From assembly GCA_903871935.1 (NCBI GenBank), contig CAIQIQ010000108.1, positions 1 through 54,901 on the forward strand: 54,901 nt of DNA. The letters run 5' to 3'. The translations under genes and the position numbers were made by a program. This DNA comes from an uncultured Phycisphaerales bacterium. Its GTDB lineage: Bacteria > Planctomycetota > Phycisphaerae > Tepidisphaerales > Tepidisphaeraceae. Below the pieces are notes generated by a model. It saw nothing but the letters and a program-made list of their open reading frames with translations. It was not told the DNA's origin and did not search any database. Shown piece by piece: positions 1-8,636 of this stretch; within the stretch, counting starts at the first letter, position 1, and each line of letters begins with the position of its first letter.

Positions 1-719
1 AGACGCTCATAGTCCTTTGCCAGACGACGGAACCGCGCCAGCCAGGCAAACGAGCGTTCCACCACCCAGCGCCTGGGCAGCAATACGAATCCACGCTTGG
101 CGGTTGGAAGTTTCACAACCGACAGCTCGATCCCGTGCCTGGCCGCATCTGCCGCCGGATTCTGCCCGGTGTAGCCCTGGTCAACATAGGCCAACTCAAC
201 CGAATGACCTGTGACCGCTTGTACATCCTTAGCCAGCTTCTTGACCTGCGATCGGTCCTGCTCATCGGCGGCCGTGACATGCAGTGACAACAGATGGCCC
301 AGCGTATCCACCGCCAAGTGCACCTTGGATCCTTTCTTGCGCTTGGCCCCGTCGTAGCCTGCTCGACCACCACTTTCCGGCGTGCTCTGCAGCGTCCGGC
401 TATCCAGCACTGCCGCACTGGGATGCGGGTCGCGACCCTCCGCCATGCGCAGCAACTCCCGAAGGTCATGCACCATGGCCTCGAACACTCCGGCCGCAAT
501 CCACCGTATCGCCTGCTGGTACACCGCTTCCCACGGAGGCAGATCGTTGGGAATGTAACGCCAGGGCGAGCCGGTACGCACAATCCAGCGCAGAGCGTTG
601 AATACTTCACGCAACGCGTGCTCACGCTGGGGTGCATCCTCTCGCATCAGCGTCAAATACGGGGCCACGAAGGCCCACTCATCATCCGTGACGTCGCTTG
701 GGTATGGCTTCCTTGCCAT
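1..719 (-). CDS. IS5-family transposase, partial at the left edge
   Basis: Transposase that moves the surrounding IS by a DDE-type mechanism. The frame opens with ATG at 719 ([18 protein letters not shown]) and stays open for 239 codons to the window edge with no stop. It shows the family's N-terminal DUF4096-like region ([17 protein letters not shown]), a first catalytic Asp in AVLDSRTLQ, a second Asp in AYVDQGYTG, and the Glu in [20 protein letters not shown], which is the hallmark C-terminal motif of this group. Only a short C-terminal tail should be missing. All three catalytic residues are in one frame, so it may be active unless damaged beyond the edge. Confidence 0.93.
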   Translation of the reverse strand, partial: MARKPYPSDVTDDEWAFVAPYLTLMREDAPQREHALREVFNALRWIVRTGSPWRYIPNDLPPWEAVYQQAIRWIAAGVFEAMVHDLRELLRMAEGRDPHPSAAVLDSRTLQSTPESGGRAGYDGAKRKKGSKVHLAVDTLGHLLSLHVTAADEQDRSQVKKLAKDVQAVTGHSVELAYVDQGYTGQNPAADAARHGIELSVVKLPTAKRGFVLLPRRWVVERSFAWLARFRRLAKDYER

Positions 720-762
720 CCCTATCTTCTACACTACATTGCCCAAAGTTCATAACACGCTC
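1..762 (-). mobile_element. IS5-family insertion sequence, right part; the other end lies outside the window
   Basis: Most of the element is a transposase gene read leftward. The probable outer end is near 762: the minus strand there begins GAGCGTGTTATGAACTTTG, which resembles terminal repeats of this IS group (from memory). The next three bases, TAA at 763-765, could be a short target duplication. The flanking vapC frame runs straight across this boundary into IS sequence, so the boundary is supported by an interrupted gene. The opposite terminal repeat and the second target copy cannot be seen. Confidence 0.8.
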
Positions 763-1145
763 TAAGGCCACTGACTCGCCCGAACTCACCTGTATTGGCC
801 GTGACGAGTGTCAAATCGTTGGCACAGCAGATGGCGGAGATAAGGAGATCATTGGGGCCGATCGTGCGGCCACCGGTCTCCAACTCGTGGCGGATGCGAG
901 CGTATTGGTCGGCTGCAGCGTCGTCGAACGGCAGTGACCTGTACGGAGCCAGCAGGGAAAGAACCACCGCCCGGCGGTGCTCAACGTTGCCGTACTTTCT
1001 GGCTCCATGAAGCAGTTCAGCACGTACCAGCGAGCACGCAACGATGTCCCGCCCGCGGTGTGTGTTGCTCAAGGTGCAGACGCACCGGGCTCTGCCGGTC
1101 TTTCAGGTAGTGGATCCAGACGTTGGTGTCCAGCAGCCAAGCCAT
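734..1145 (-). pseudogene. vapC: VapC-type PIN toxin, broken by a frameshift and an IS insertion
   Basis: Remains of a PIN-domain ribonuclease toxin. The N-terminus from ATG at 1145 reads MAWLLDTNVWIHYLKD, with the first PIN Asp in LLDTN, but that frame stops after about 40 codons. The rest of the domain (DIVACSLVRAELLHG, then IGPNDLLISAI and LVTANTGEF) is in another frame. Removing one G from the G-rich stretch at about 1048-1056 would join them. After VSGLR, where VapC proteins normally end within about ten residues, the frame enters the IS end and adds RACYELWAM before a stop at 734. The start overlaps the antitoxin stop by one base, as in a normal vapBC pair. Both lesions argue that the toxin is dead. 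Confidence 0.85.
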
Positions 1146-1378
1146 CACCACGCCTCGCGGGTCTCAATCTGCCCCTGCGCCGGTCGATCGAATCGCTCGC
1201 CCACTAGCGATCCGGCAGTCTGCTGGAAGTATCCTGCAGGCCAATGAGCGGCTCCCCGACCCTCTTGCGCAATCTCCGCCAGTGCCAAGGCGTCGCGGAC
1301 AATCTGCTGAACGCGCCGGCCGGTCTCTTCATCGACCGTACGCAGGACTTCCTCGAGTTGTTGCGCCAGAGCCGTCAT
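1145..1378 (-). CDS. VapB-like antitoxin of the broken vapC
   Basis: Small antitoxin (77 residues) that would neutralise the neighbouring PIN toxin. The start at 1378 (MTALAQQLEEVLRTVDEET) is preferred over longer in-frame starts because the upstream extension is not protein-like. The N-terminal half is predicted helical; the C-terminus (GYFQQTAGSLVGERFDRPAQG) matches the toxin-wrapping tail seen in antitoxins of this kind, where an F-x-x-T-x-G-x-x-x-x-x-x-L/F-x-R-P-x-Q-G pattern recurs. The TGA stop and the toxin ATG share one base. The antitoxin is intact while its toxin is not. Confidence 0.75.
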   Translation of the reverse strand: MTALAQQLEEVLRTVDEETGRRVQQIVRDALALAEIAQEGRGAAHWPAGYFQQTAGSLVGERFDRPAQGQIETREAW

Positions 1379-1464
1379 CTCCACCAAAAGGATAGCGGTG
1401 GCTCGGGCGATGGGCAAGCTGATGCATCGGAAAGACCTTCCGGCATGTGATTGAAAGAGCCGCG

Positions 1465-2946
1465 CTACCTCACGACTTCCAGAAACCGCCCATACGCCAC
1501 ATCCCAAACTCCCGCCGTGGCTTGCGGCGCGTACGTCTTCACATCGAAACTGTTCCTGATGATCTTGCGCGCCTGTTTCAGGTCCTTCACATCTCCCGTT
1601 GCCATCGCCTGCACCAGGATATTCCCCGCCGCCGTTGCCTCGATCGGCCCGGCCACCACCTTGCGCCCGCAGGCGTCCGCTGTCATCTGATTCAACAGCT
1701 CATTCTGCGCCCCGCCGCCCACAATGTGGATCGTCTTGATCTTCCGGCCGGAAAGCTTTTCCAGGTTCTCCAGCGTTCTCCGATAAGTCAGCGCCAGACT
1801 CTCCAGGCACGTGCGCACATGCTCGCCCATCGTCTCGGGGGCCTTCTGCTTCGTCTTGGCGCAAAACTCATCAATCTTCGCCGGCATCCCCCACGGCTTG
1901 ACGAAGTCCGGGTAATCCGGATTGATCACCGCCACGAACGGCCGGGCCACACCGGCAAGCTGCGTCATCTGGGCATAGTCCAGCGGCATGCCATCCTTCT
2001 GCCACTGCCGGCGGAGTTCCTGCACCAGCCACAAGCCCATGATGTTCTTCAGAAAACGGATCTTGCCGGCCGCGCCCACCTCGTTGGTGTAATTCGCCGC
2101 CAGCGACGCCGCATTGATGATCGGCTTATCCAGTTCCAGCCCCATCAGCGACCAAGTCCCCGACGACAGGTAGCACCAGTCATTCCCCTCTCCCGGCGCT
2201 GCCACCACCGCGCTGGCCGTATCGTGACCCGCCGTCGCGATCACCGGCACATCCACCCCGCACTCCTCCACCAGTTCCTTTCGCAGCGATCCGATGATCG
2301 TCCCCGATGCCGTAATCTTCGCCAAATAGTGCGTGGGAATACCCAGTTTCTTCAGCAGCGCGCTCGCCCAGGTCTTCTTCACCGGGTCATACATCTGGCT
2401 GGTCGACGCGATCGACTGCTCGCAGGCCATCTTGCCGCAAAAGAGATAGTTAAAGAGATCCGGCATGAACAGCAGCGTCTGGGTGATCTTCAGCAGATCG
2501 CTCTTGCCCTGCGCCATCGCCAGCAATTGATACAGCGTATTGATCTGCATGAACTGGATGCCGGTAGACTTGAAGATCGTCTCTTTGCCCGCCTTCTTGT
2601 ATGCCTTCTCCACCATGCCATCGGTGCGGTTGTCCCGATAATGCACGGGCAGCCCAACCAGTTCGCCGTTCTTGCCCAGGAGCCCAAAATCGACACCCCA
2701 CGTATCCACCGCAATCCCCGAAAGCTGCAACGGCTTGCCCTCGGCCCGCGCTGCATGGCGCAGCCCCGTCTTCAAATCCGTCCACAATGCCGGGGTATTC
2801 CAATAAAGCACCCCGTTCATATGAACCGGTGTATTGGCAAAGCGATGCTTCACCTCAAGCGTCAGCCGGCCGCCAGAAAGCCGGCCCAGCACCGCACGTC
2901 CGCTCTCAGCGCCAAGATCAAACGCAACAAAGAGCTTCTCAGCCAT
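1465..2946 (-). CDS. rhaB: Rhamnulokinase (FGGY carbohydrate kinase)
   Basis: Phosphorylates L-rhamnulose to rhamnulose-1-phosphate in cytoplasmic L-rhamnose catabolism. It is 493 residues, the usual length. The N-terminal ATPase-fold signature FDLGAESGRAVLG lies at residues 9-21, the sugar-site region DTWGVDFGLL at 81-90, the catalytic-base motif GHDTASAV at 240-247, SSGTWSLMG at 261-269, and the nucleotide-binding IVGGGAQNELLNQMTADACG at 408-427. FDLGAESGR and DTWGVDFGLL are typical of RhaB within the FGGY family. It is the last gene of a minus-strand run and starts 17 bases after the PpiD-like gene. No other rhamnose-pathway gene is adjacent. Confidence 0.93.
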   Translation of the reverse strand: MAEKLFVAFDLGAESGRAVLGRLSGGRLTLEVKHRFANTPVHMNGVLYWNTPALWTDLKTGLRHAARAEGKPLQLSGIAVDTWGVDFGLLGKNGELVGLPVHYRDNRTDGMVEKAYKKAGKETIFKSTGIQFMQINTLYQLLAMAQGKSDLLKITQTLLFMPDLFNYLFCGKMACEQSIASTSQMYDPVKKTWASALLKKLGIPTHYLAKITASGTIIGSLRKELVEECGVDVPVIATAGHDTASAVVAAPGEGNDWCYLSSGTWSLMGLELDKPIINAASLAANYTNEVGAAGKIRFLKNIMGLWLVQELRRQWQKDGMPLDYAQMTQLAGVARPFVAVINPDYPDFVKPWGMPAKIDEFCAKTKQKAPETMGEHVRTCLESLALTYRRTLENLEKLSGRKIKTIHIVGGGAQNELLNQMTADACGRKVVAGPIEATAAGNILVQAMATGDVKDLKQARKIIRNSFDVKTYAPQATAGVWDVAYGRFLEVVR

Positions 2947-2963
2947 AGTGCTTCCCTATGACG

Positions 2964-4898
2964 CTATATGCCCAAGGGTGTTGCCGGAGGCGCCCCGCCG
3001 CTGTCTTCATCGCTCTTCTTCTGCTGCTGCCGATCCGTCGGCTCATACTTCAGCCGCTTCACGACATTGTCATAGCTAAACCAGTCGTTCTGCATCAACG
3101 AAGAGAACTGCGACGCCAACTCACTGTCGATCTCGGCCGCCACCAGCGCCAGGCTCATGCCCTGCAGCCGCGAACGGATGTCCTGCACCTGTCCAACCAC
3201 CACCTTGCCATCTTTCTGCACTGGAACCATCACGACCGCCGTCGCCTGCCCTTCGGCCCTGGCTTTGAGCGCCTCCGTCATCGCCGTCATGGTAAACTGT
3301 CCCGAACCCGCCTCGCTGAACTGGATCCCCGTCGCTGTCGTGCCATCGAGCCCGAAGAACCCCGTGTCCAACGGCACCTTGTGCACGGCCTGTGCCGCAA
3401 CGGCAAATCCTTGCGCTCCGGCATCTTTCGCAAATTGCGCCGCCGCGGCCTTCGCCAGCTCAAACGCCTTGGCTGTCTTGAGATCCTGCTCCACCTGCGT
3501 TGCCACCTCCGAGATATTCTGCGGTGCATGGCTCGGATCGATGATCGTCCGCCGAAAAATGAACGCATTGCCTGAATAGTCACGCAGCACCTGTGAGGGC
3601 TGCCACGGCATTAGCGCCGGCGGTAGATTGGGCAGCCGCGTCAGAAGCTGCTTTCGCTGTGCTTCGGTCATCGTGGCATAGAACGCAAACGGCAACTGCG
3701 TCATCGTCGATGACCGCCCGATCGGATCCAGGGCGACCAGCTCTTTGGAACTTTCCAGAGCGCCGGTTGCACCAAGGGTAAGCTGTACCTTGAACTCCTT
3801 GGCAATCACATCGCTCAGCTTCTGCAGGTAGTCGTAACTGTTATATGCGGCGCCCAGCGCACTGGCCGGCTGCTCGCCCTGTTTGGCAACACGATACGCG
3901 TTCCAGTCGGTCGAAAGCATGCCGTTGATCCGGCCGATGATCTCGGTCTGGCGCTTGCTCACCAGCGGCTTGACCACCGCCTCCACTGCGTCTTTCTCTG
4001 CCTCCGCGAACGGTCGCGTCGTGGCAATCGGCTCCGGTTTCTTCAGCGACAGCGGGTCCGCCGCCGGCTGCGTCGTTGTCGCGAACTCGCCCTGGTGCTG
4101 AAGGTAATACTTCTGCGCATCAACGCTCCACCGTTGGGCCGTCTGGCTCGCCACCACCACCTTGCGCACCTGCTCCTCCGGCACCATCAGGTACTGGATC
4201 TGGGCGCGATCCGGGAAGCGATAGCCAAACGCAAATGGGTTCGCTTCCGTCGGCCGGATTGTGCCTGGATCGATATCCTTGTACTTCTCAAATTGCTGCT
4301 TCACCTCATCCGCCGTCGGCGCTGGCGCCTGCGCCATGTAGTCGGCCGCGGCAAACGCCACCGCACTCATCTTGATCTGCTGCAGGCGATTTGCTATCTC
4401 GTGGTCGCGCAGCGGCTGACTGACGCGCACCGCCGAGGCAACGCGACTAAAGGCTTCCTTCACCATCAGCAGCCCGCGCAACGCCTCATCCACGGCGCCC
4501 TGGGCATCACGCTGATTCATGTCCATGTCGGCCAGAGCAATCCGCCCACGCATCTCCAGCAACCGCTCATCCGAGATATAAACACCGCTATTCAGAGCTT
4601 CGGTCCGCAGCATCAGGAATAGATCGGGATGCTCCTCAATCTGCGCGGCAACCTGCTCGGGCAACTCGTGTACTGCGATCGCCTGCCGCGATTCCGCATC
4701 GTAAATCTTTCGCATGAGCAGATGCCATTCATACTGCGCCTGTTGCATCTGCGAACGGTAGACCTTCTTCCCGGCGATGTGAGCAATGACATCGTCCCGA
4801 TTGCTGGTATTGCGATTGGGAAGCAGGAACGCGACCATCAGCGCCGCGGTTGCGATGGCCAGAAGCTTACGACTGTGTTTCTTAAGTACGCTATACAT
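2964..4898 (-). CDS. Membrane-anchored PpiD/SurA-like periplasmic chaperone
   Basis: Probable envelope chaperone, 644 residues. A basic N-terminus (MYSVLKKHSRKL) precedes one hydrophobic segment at about residues 12-27, giving an inner-membrane anchor with the rest outside. The following region (AGKKVYRSQMQQAQYEWHLL, then helix-rich sequence) resembles the N-terminal chaperone domain of SurA/PpiD. A 'FFGLDG' segment and a long C-terminal helical part are arranged as in PpiD, but I cannot see a clear parvulin active site, so peptidyl-prolyl isomerase activity is uncertain. The tail is hydrophilic and rich in Gln, Lys and Pro. It sits between the TPR-like gene (53 bases upstream) and rhaB, probably in one transcript. 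Confidence 0.7.
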   Translation of the reverse strand: MYSVLKKHSRKLLAIATAALMVAFLLPNRNTSNRDDVIAHIAGKKVYRSQMQQAQYEWHLLMRKIYDAESRQAIAVHELPEQVAAQIEEHPDLFLMLRTEALNSGVYISDERLLEMRGRIALADMDMNQRDAQGAVDEALRGLLMVKEAFSRVASAVRVSQPLRDHEIANRLQQIKMSAVAFAAADYMAQAPAPTADEVKQQFEKYKDIDPGTIRPTEANPFAFGYRFPDRAQIQYLMVPEEQVRKVVVASQTAQRWSVDAQKYYLQHQGEFATTTQPAADPLSLKKPEPIATTRPFAEAEKDAVEAVVKPLVSKRQTEIIGRINGMLSTDWNAYRVAKQGEQPASALGAAYNSYDYLQKLSDVIAKEFKVQLTLGATGALESSKELVALDPIGRSSTMTQLPFAFYATMTEAQRKQLLTRLPNLPPALMPWQPSQVLRDYSGNAFIFRRTIIDPSHAPQNISEVATQVEQDLKTAKAFELAKAAAAQFAKDAGAQGFAVAAQAVHKVPLDTGFFGLDGTTATGIQFSEAGSGQFTMTAMTEALKARAEGQATAVVMVPVQKDGKVVVGQVQDIRSRLQGMSLALVAAEIDSELASQFSSLMQNDWFSYDNVVKRLKYEPTDRQQQKKSDEDSGGAPPATPLGI

Positions 4899-4951
4899 GT
4901 GATCTTCTTAGCTTCCATGAGGCATGCGGCTTATCCGCACGCCAGGCAGCT

Positions 4952-6031
4952 TCAGTTCCCAGGTTTACCCTTAATCTGCTGCTGCCGGGCGGCCGCCCGG
5001 GCGGCCGCAGGGCTGCCCTTGTACTCGCCCGTTACTTCCGCGTAAAGAGTCTCCGCCGCTACTCTATCTCCAAGCTGCTCCTGCAGTTCCCCTACTCGCA
5101 GCAGCGCCTCGGGCACATACCGCCGATCCCCGCCGCCCCGCCCCGCCGACACCACCCGCATGTACTCGATCGCCAGGTCCTCCATGGCTTCCTTCGAAGC
5201 ATTGGCCCCCAGCTCTCCATCACGAGCCGCCGCCAGACAATACAACGCCTCAACCTGCTGCACGCCATCCACAAACAATGCCCGGTTCTGCTCGATTAGC
5301 GTCTTAGCCCGCCCATAGTCCTTCGTCACCAGCGCCAGCCGGGCTGAGCCAACGTAGATATCCGCCTGCACCTTCGCGCTCGCCGGATCGGCCTTGTCCA
5401 GCACCGCCGACTTTAACAACTGCTCCGATAGCTTCGTCGCACCGGTCATATCCCCCTGTACCCGCTGCACATCCATCAGCAGGCTCAAGATTGCCTGCTT
5501 CTGCGTCACACTCAGCGTCGCCAGCGCCGATGCCCTGCTCAATTCCCCGGCCGCCCCCGTCAATGCCCCCGCCGCCGTCCCCTCAACCGGCCGCGGCCGA
5601 TACCTCATCGCTCCCCCGGCATCGCGCCCCAGCATCTGCACAAACGCGCTCACCTCCACATCAAACTTACCCGCCCGCTCCGCCGCCACCAGCATCCGCG
5701 GCAGCACCCAATCCCTCAGCCAGGCCCGATTCGTCGCCTTCAATGCCGCCTGATACCCATCCGCCGCCGCCGCCCACTTCTCCCCCACAAACGCCTGCTC
5801 CGCCGAACTCAGCACCGGGTCATCATCCAGCGCAATCTGGCTCACACGGTCCCCCGCCATCGGGTCCACCGCCCGGCCATCCAGCGTGTAGTCAAACATC
5901 CCATTCCGATAACTCTTGATCTTCGCCCCCGTTCGCGCAGCCCCCCCCACCTGCAGCGTATCGGCCAGCACCACCCCGCCAACCGTCAGCATGGCAATCA
6001 GGCACATTCTTCGCAATCGAGAGTGACCCAT
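4952..6031 (-). CDS. Exported helical-repeat (TPR-like) protein of unknown function
   Basis: A 359-residue protein with a signal peptide (MGHSRLRRMCLIAMLTVGG, cleavage probably after VLA). The next part, up to 'MFDYTLDGRAV', is short and beta-like. From about residue 75 it is Ala-rich and helical with TPR-like pairs (AEQAFVGEKWAAAADGYQAAL; LALVTKDYGRAKTLIEQN; LLRVGELQEQLGDRVAAETLY). This suggests a periplasmic scaffold. It is first in a co-directional run with the PpiD-like chaperone and rhaB. No enzymatic motif is visible and I do not recognise a specific family. Confidence 0.65.
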   Translation of the reverse strand: MGHSRLRRMCLIAMLTVGGVVLADTLQVGGAARTGAKIKSYRNGMFDYTLDGRAVDPMAGDRVSQIALDDDPVLSSAEQAFVGEKWAAAADGYQAALKATNRAWLRDWVLPRMLVAAERAGKFDVEVSAFVQMLGRDAGGAMRYRPRPVEGTAAGALTGAAGELSRASALATLSVTQKQAILSLLMDVQRVQGDMTGATKLSEQLLKSAVLDKADPASAKVQADIYVGSARLALVTKDYGRAKTLIEQNRALFVDGVQQVEALYCLAAARDGELGANASKEAMEDLAIEYMRVVSAGRGGGDRRYVPEALLRVGELQEQLGDRVAAETLYAEVTGEYKGSPAAARAAARQQQIKGKPGN

Positions 6032-6098
6032 GTCAATTCACCTCACGCAAGCGCCCAGTACCACAGCGTATACTCACTGCCAAGCTGTGCAACCTCAC

Positions 6099-6524
6099 TC
6101 ATACAAAGTACCCCGCACTGAGCCTGAAATGGCTGGCCAGCTTGCGGATATGCCCCGGCGTCAGTCCGCGTTTTCCCTTCATCACCATTGAGATGTACGA
6201 CTCGCTCACACCCAGCAGTTTCGCCACCGCAGCCTGGCTGGTCTGGCTCTGCTCCAGTAGATAAGCCAACCGCTGCCTCAGTGGCAAACTCTCGGCCGGC
6301 ATCGGGTCATTCTCTTTCTGCCACGCCTCATACATCTCCGTCAGGATCAGCAGGTAATCCTCCTGATCTTTCGTAAGGTCGGCATGTCCGGCCATCATCG
6401 AAATGATCTCCCATACCTGCTCGGACTGATCTTCGCTGTGAATGGGACGCGGAACCAGCATGCGAACCAGGTCCTCGTAAGACTTCGCCAGGCCGGCAAA
6501 ATGCATTTTGGTGGCTGTTTTCAT
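6099..6524 (-). CDS. higA: HigA-type antitoxin (XRE-family helix-turn-helix)
   Basis: Antitoxin and likely autorepressor of the higBA pair, 141 residues from ATG at 6524 (MKTATKMHFAGLAKSYEDL). A longer frame exists upstream but overlaps higB, so the ATGA overlap with the toxin stop (6521-6524) decides the start. The N-terminal half is helical; the C-terminal half carries a Cro/C1-type helix-turn-helix, TSQAAVAKLLGVSESYISMVMKGKR, followed by RKLASHFRLSAGYF. Toxin-first order with an acidic N-terminal antitoxin region fits the HigBA type in which HigB is a ribosome-dependent mRNA interferase. Confidence 0.88.
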   Translation of the reverse strand: MKTATKMHFAGLAKSYEDLVRMLVPRPIHSEDQSEQVWEIISMMAGHADLTKDQEDYLLILTEMYEAWQKENDPMPAESLPLRQRLAYLLEQSQTSQAAVAKLLGVSESYISMVMKGKRGLTPGHIRKLASHFRLSAGYFV

Positions 6525-6829
6525 AGCTCGTCCTTCCAGCGGCCATCGCTGTACTGCCCATGGGTCATGAACCGAAGCACGAACACTCGCCCGATGTTGT
6601 AGTGCACGGCGCAAATCAACCGGTAATTGTTCCCGCCAATATTGAACACGGCAACTCGGCGTCCACTGCTCACCCTCACCTCATCACATGAACGGAACTC
6701 TTCGCGAATGTCCTCGAATCGTCGCCACTGAGCGTGAGCAGTCAGCTCCAGCCACCGAGTCAAGGATGACCGCGCACCGGGATGCATCCTCATCCATTCT
6801 CTAATCGTCGGCGGCTTGACGATCCACAT
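6521..6829 (-). CDS. higB: HigB-type toxin (RelE-like mRNA interferase)
   Basis: A 102-residue toxin expected to cleave ribosome-bound mRNA. Family features seen are the basic N-terminal helix region (WMRMHPGARSSLTRWLELTAHAQW), the central strand VAVFNIGGNNYRLICAVHYN, and the C-terminal RVFVLRFMTHGQYSDGRWK, the conserved end of HigB proteins (F-x-x-T-H-x-x-Y-D/S-x-x-x-W-K). It is full length and intact. It is translationally coupled to higA by a 4-base overlap. A perfect 7-bp-arm inverted repeat lies immediately in front of its start codon. It is transcribed divergently from the nitroreductase. Confidence 0.9.
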   Translation of the reverse strand: MWIVKPPTIREWMRMHPGARSSLTRWLELTAHAQWRRFEDIREEFRSCDEVRVSSGRRVAVFNIGGNNYRLICAVHYNIGRVFVLRFMTHGQYSDGRWKDEL

Positions 6830-6832
6830 TCT

Positions 6833-6849
6833 CTTAACTATAAGTTAAG
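6833..6849. promoter_or_regulatory. Inverted repeat, candidate HigA operator
   Basis: CTTAACT-ATA-AGTTAAG, two perfect 7-base arms around a 3-base centre, 3 bases upstream of the higB start and 24 bases upstream of the nitroreductase start. HigA-type antitoxins repress their own promoter through such palindromes (family knowledge). The site is in the right place for that and could also affect the divergent gene. Binding is inferred. Confidence 0.55.
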
Positions 6850-6873
6850 TTCACTAATAGTCAAGGAGCAACG

Positions 6874-7695
6874 ATGACCGATCTGCTGTCTGTTGAGGCA
6901 TCTGAATGCACGCACTGCGGCGATTGCGCTGCCGCCTGCCCGATGGCCCTGATCACCGTCGATGGCGACCTGCCGCAAACCGCTCCAGAAGCCCCTTCGC
7001 GCTGCATCCTCTGTGGCCATTGCGTTGCCGCCTGTCCCACCGAAGGCCTGCAGCACAGCAAAATGCCCATGGAGCAGTGCCAGGCACTCACCTCCGCCTG
7101 GCGAAGCACCCCCGCCGCCGTCGGCCAACTGATCAAGGGCCGCCGCTCGATCCGCCACTACGAGTCTCGGCCAGTCGATAAGTCCGTGCTCTTGTCCATC
7201 CTGGACATCGCCCGATACGCCCCCACCGGCATGAACACGCAGTCCGTAAAATGGCTGCTGGTATACGATAGCGCCCAGGTGAAGCGCCTCGCCGCCGGCG
7301 TAATCGACTGGATGCGTGAAATGGCCAAACAATGCACCGATATTGCCGGCCGTTACAACGCAGCGCCATTGGTGGCAGCATGGGAAGCCGGCCGAGACCC
7401 AATACTTCGAGGCTGCCCTCATCTGCTCATCGCCTACGGCCTTGAAGCCGACCCCGTAGCCCCTGGCTCCTGCATGATCGCATTGACCACCGCCGAAATC
7501 GCCGCACTACCCTTTGGCCTGGGCACCTGCTGGGCGGGATTCCTTCATTGGGCGGTGCGTTCCTCGCCACAGATGAAACAATTGCTGAACCTCCCGGCCA
7601 ACTGCGTCATGCACGGCGGCCTGATGATCGGCTACCCCGCCGAAACCTACACCCGTATCCCCCCGCGCAAGAACGCCGATGTGATCATCCGATAG
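6874..7695 (+). CDS. Ferredoxin-nitroreductase fusion (2x[4Fe-4S] plus FMN nitroreductase)
   Basis: Two-domain flavoprotein, 273 residues. Residues 1-65 hold two [4Fe-4S] motifs, CTHCGDCAAACP and CILCGHCVAACP. The rest is a nitroreductase-family FMN domain: GRRSIRHYESRPVD near 90 marks its start, then APTGMNTQSVKWLLV, and ALPFGLGTCWAGFLHWAV in the C-terminal part. The ferredoxin part probably passes electrons to the flavin; the substrate is unknown. The start is preceded by AAGGAG at a good distance. It is divergent from higBA and 47 bases ahead of the ABC permease gene, so it may be co-transcribed with the sugar transporter. Confidence 0.88.
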   Translation: MTDLLSVEASECTHCGDCAAACPMALITVDGDLPQTAPEAPSRCILCGHCVAACPTEGLQHSKMPMEQCQALTSAWRSTPAAVGQLIKGRRSIRHYESRPVDKSVLLSILDIARYAPTGMNTQSVKWLLVYDSAQVKRLAAGVIDWMREMAKQCTDIAGRYNAAPLVAAWEAGRDPILRGCPHLLIAYGLEADPVAPGSCMIALTTAEIAALPFGLGTCWAGFLHWAVRSSPQMKQLLNLPANCVMHGGLMIGYPAETYTRIPPRKNADVIIR

Positions 7696-7742
7696 AAACG
7701 ACTCCTGATTGCAGAACAAACCTCGATTACTACAATCCCGCC

Positions 7743-8633
7743 ATGCCTCGCCGCAATGCCCTAAAAGAATGGTCCGCCGCCGCCCCATTCCTGGCGCCGA
7801 ACTTTCTTGGTTTCCTCCTCTTCACCCTGATGCCCGTGGGCGTATCCATGGTCCTGTCGTTCTATCAGTACGACAACATCACCCCCGCAAAATTCGTCGG
7901 CACCGCCAACTATCATCGACTCATCGTCGACCCCAAGTTCTGGGCAAGCCTTGCCAATACCCTGATCATGATGCTGGGCCTGCCCCTGACCATGTTCGGA
8001 GCACTGCTGCTGGCCCTGGCCCTCAACAGCAAAGTCTATGGCCGCATCGCGCTGCGAACGATCTATTACCTCCCCAGCATCTCGCCCTTGATCGCCGTCG
8101 CTGTGGTCTGGATGTGGATCTACAATGCGGACCAAGGCATCTTCAATAGCGCCCTGGCACGCATAGGAATCCGCGGGCCCAACTGGCTTGGCGACATCTC
8201 CTGGGCCAAGCCCGCCTTTATCTTCATGGGCATCTGGAGCGGCATCGGCGGATTCACCATGCTCCTCTATCTCGCCGCACTACAGGATATCCCCCGCAGC
8301 TATTACGAGGCCGCCCACCTCGACGGCGCCGGCGCCTGGCAGCGATTCTGGTACATCACCTGGCCGCTTCTTGGTCCGGTCAATTTCTTCATCATCGTCA
8401 TGGGGATCATCGGCGGCTTCCAGGCCTTCGACTGGCAATATGTCATGACCGGCGGTGGCCCGGCCGGCTCGACCACAACCATCGGTTTATACATCTACAA
8501 CAACGCCTTTTCCTACTCGAAGATGGGCTATGCATCCGCAGTCGCCTGGGTGCTGTTCATCATCATCTTCGCCCTGACACTGCTTCAGTGGCGAATGCGG
8601 CAAAGGTTTGGCGGAGCGGCACAGTACGAGTGA
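7743..8633 (+). CDS. Sugar ABC transporter permease, MalF/UgpA type
   Basis: Inner-membrane permease of a CUT1-type carbohydrate importer. The start at 7743 (MPRRNALKEWSAAAPF) is chosen over an upstream frame extension that overlaps the nitroreductase. The 296-residue protein has about six membrane spans and the permease EAA loop, YYEAAHLDGAGAWQRFWYITWPLLGP, which contacts the ATPase. It is followed 3 bases later by the MalG-type partner and then by the binding protein. No ATPase gene is adjacent, so an ATPase encoded elsewhere must serve it, as is common for CUT1 systems. Confidence 0.92.
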   Translation: MPRRNALKEWSAAAPFLAPNFLGFLLFTLMPVGVSMVLSFYQYDNITPAKFVGTANYHRLIVDPKFWASLANTLIMMLGLPLTMFGALLLALALNSKVYGRIALRTIYYLPSISPLIAVAVVWMWIYNADQGIFNSALARIGIRGPNWLGDISWAKPAFIFMGIWSGIGGFTMLLYLAALQDIPRSYYEAAHLDGAGAWQRFWYITWPLLGPVNFFIIVMGIIGGFQAFDWQYVMTGGGPAGSTTTIGLYIYNNAFSYSKMGYASAVAWVLFIIIFALTLLQWRMRQRFGGAAQYE

Positions 8634-8636
8634 CCT

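Noticed and set aside
1447..2961. 504-codon open frame on the plus strand opposite rhaB
   Set aside because: It is antisense to a clear rhamnulokinase and has an Arg/His/Gln/Leu-rich composition typical of GC-rich antisense frames.
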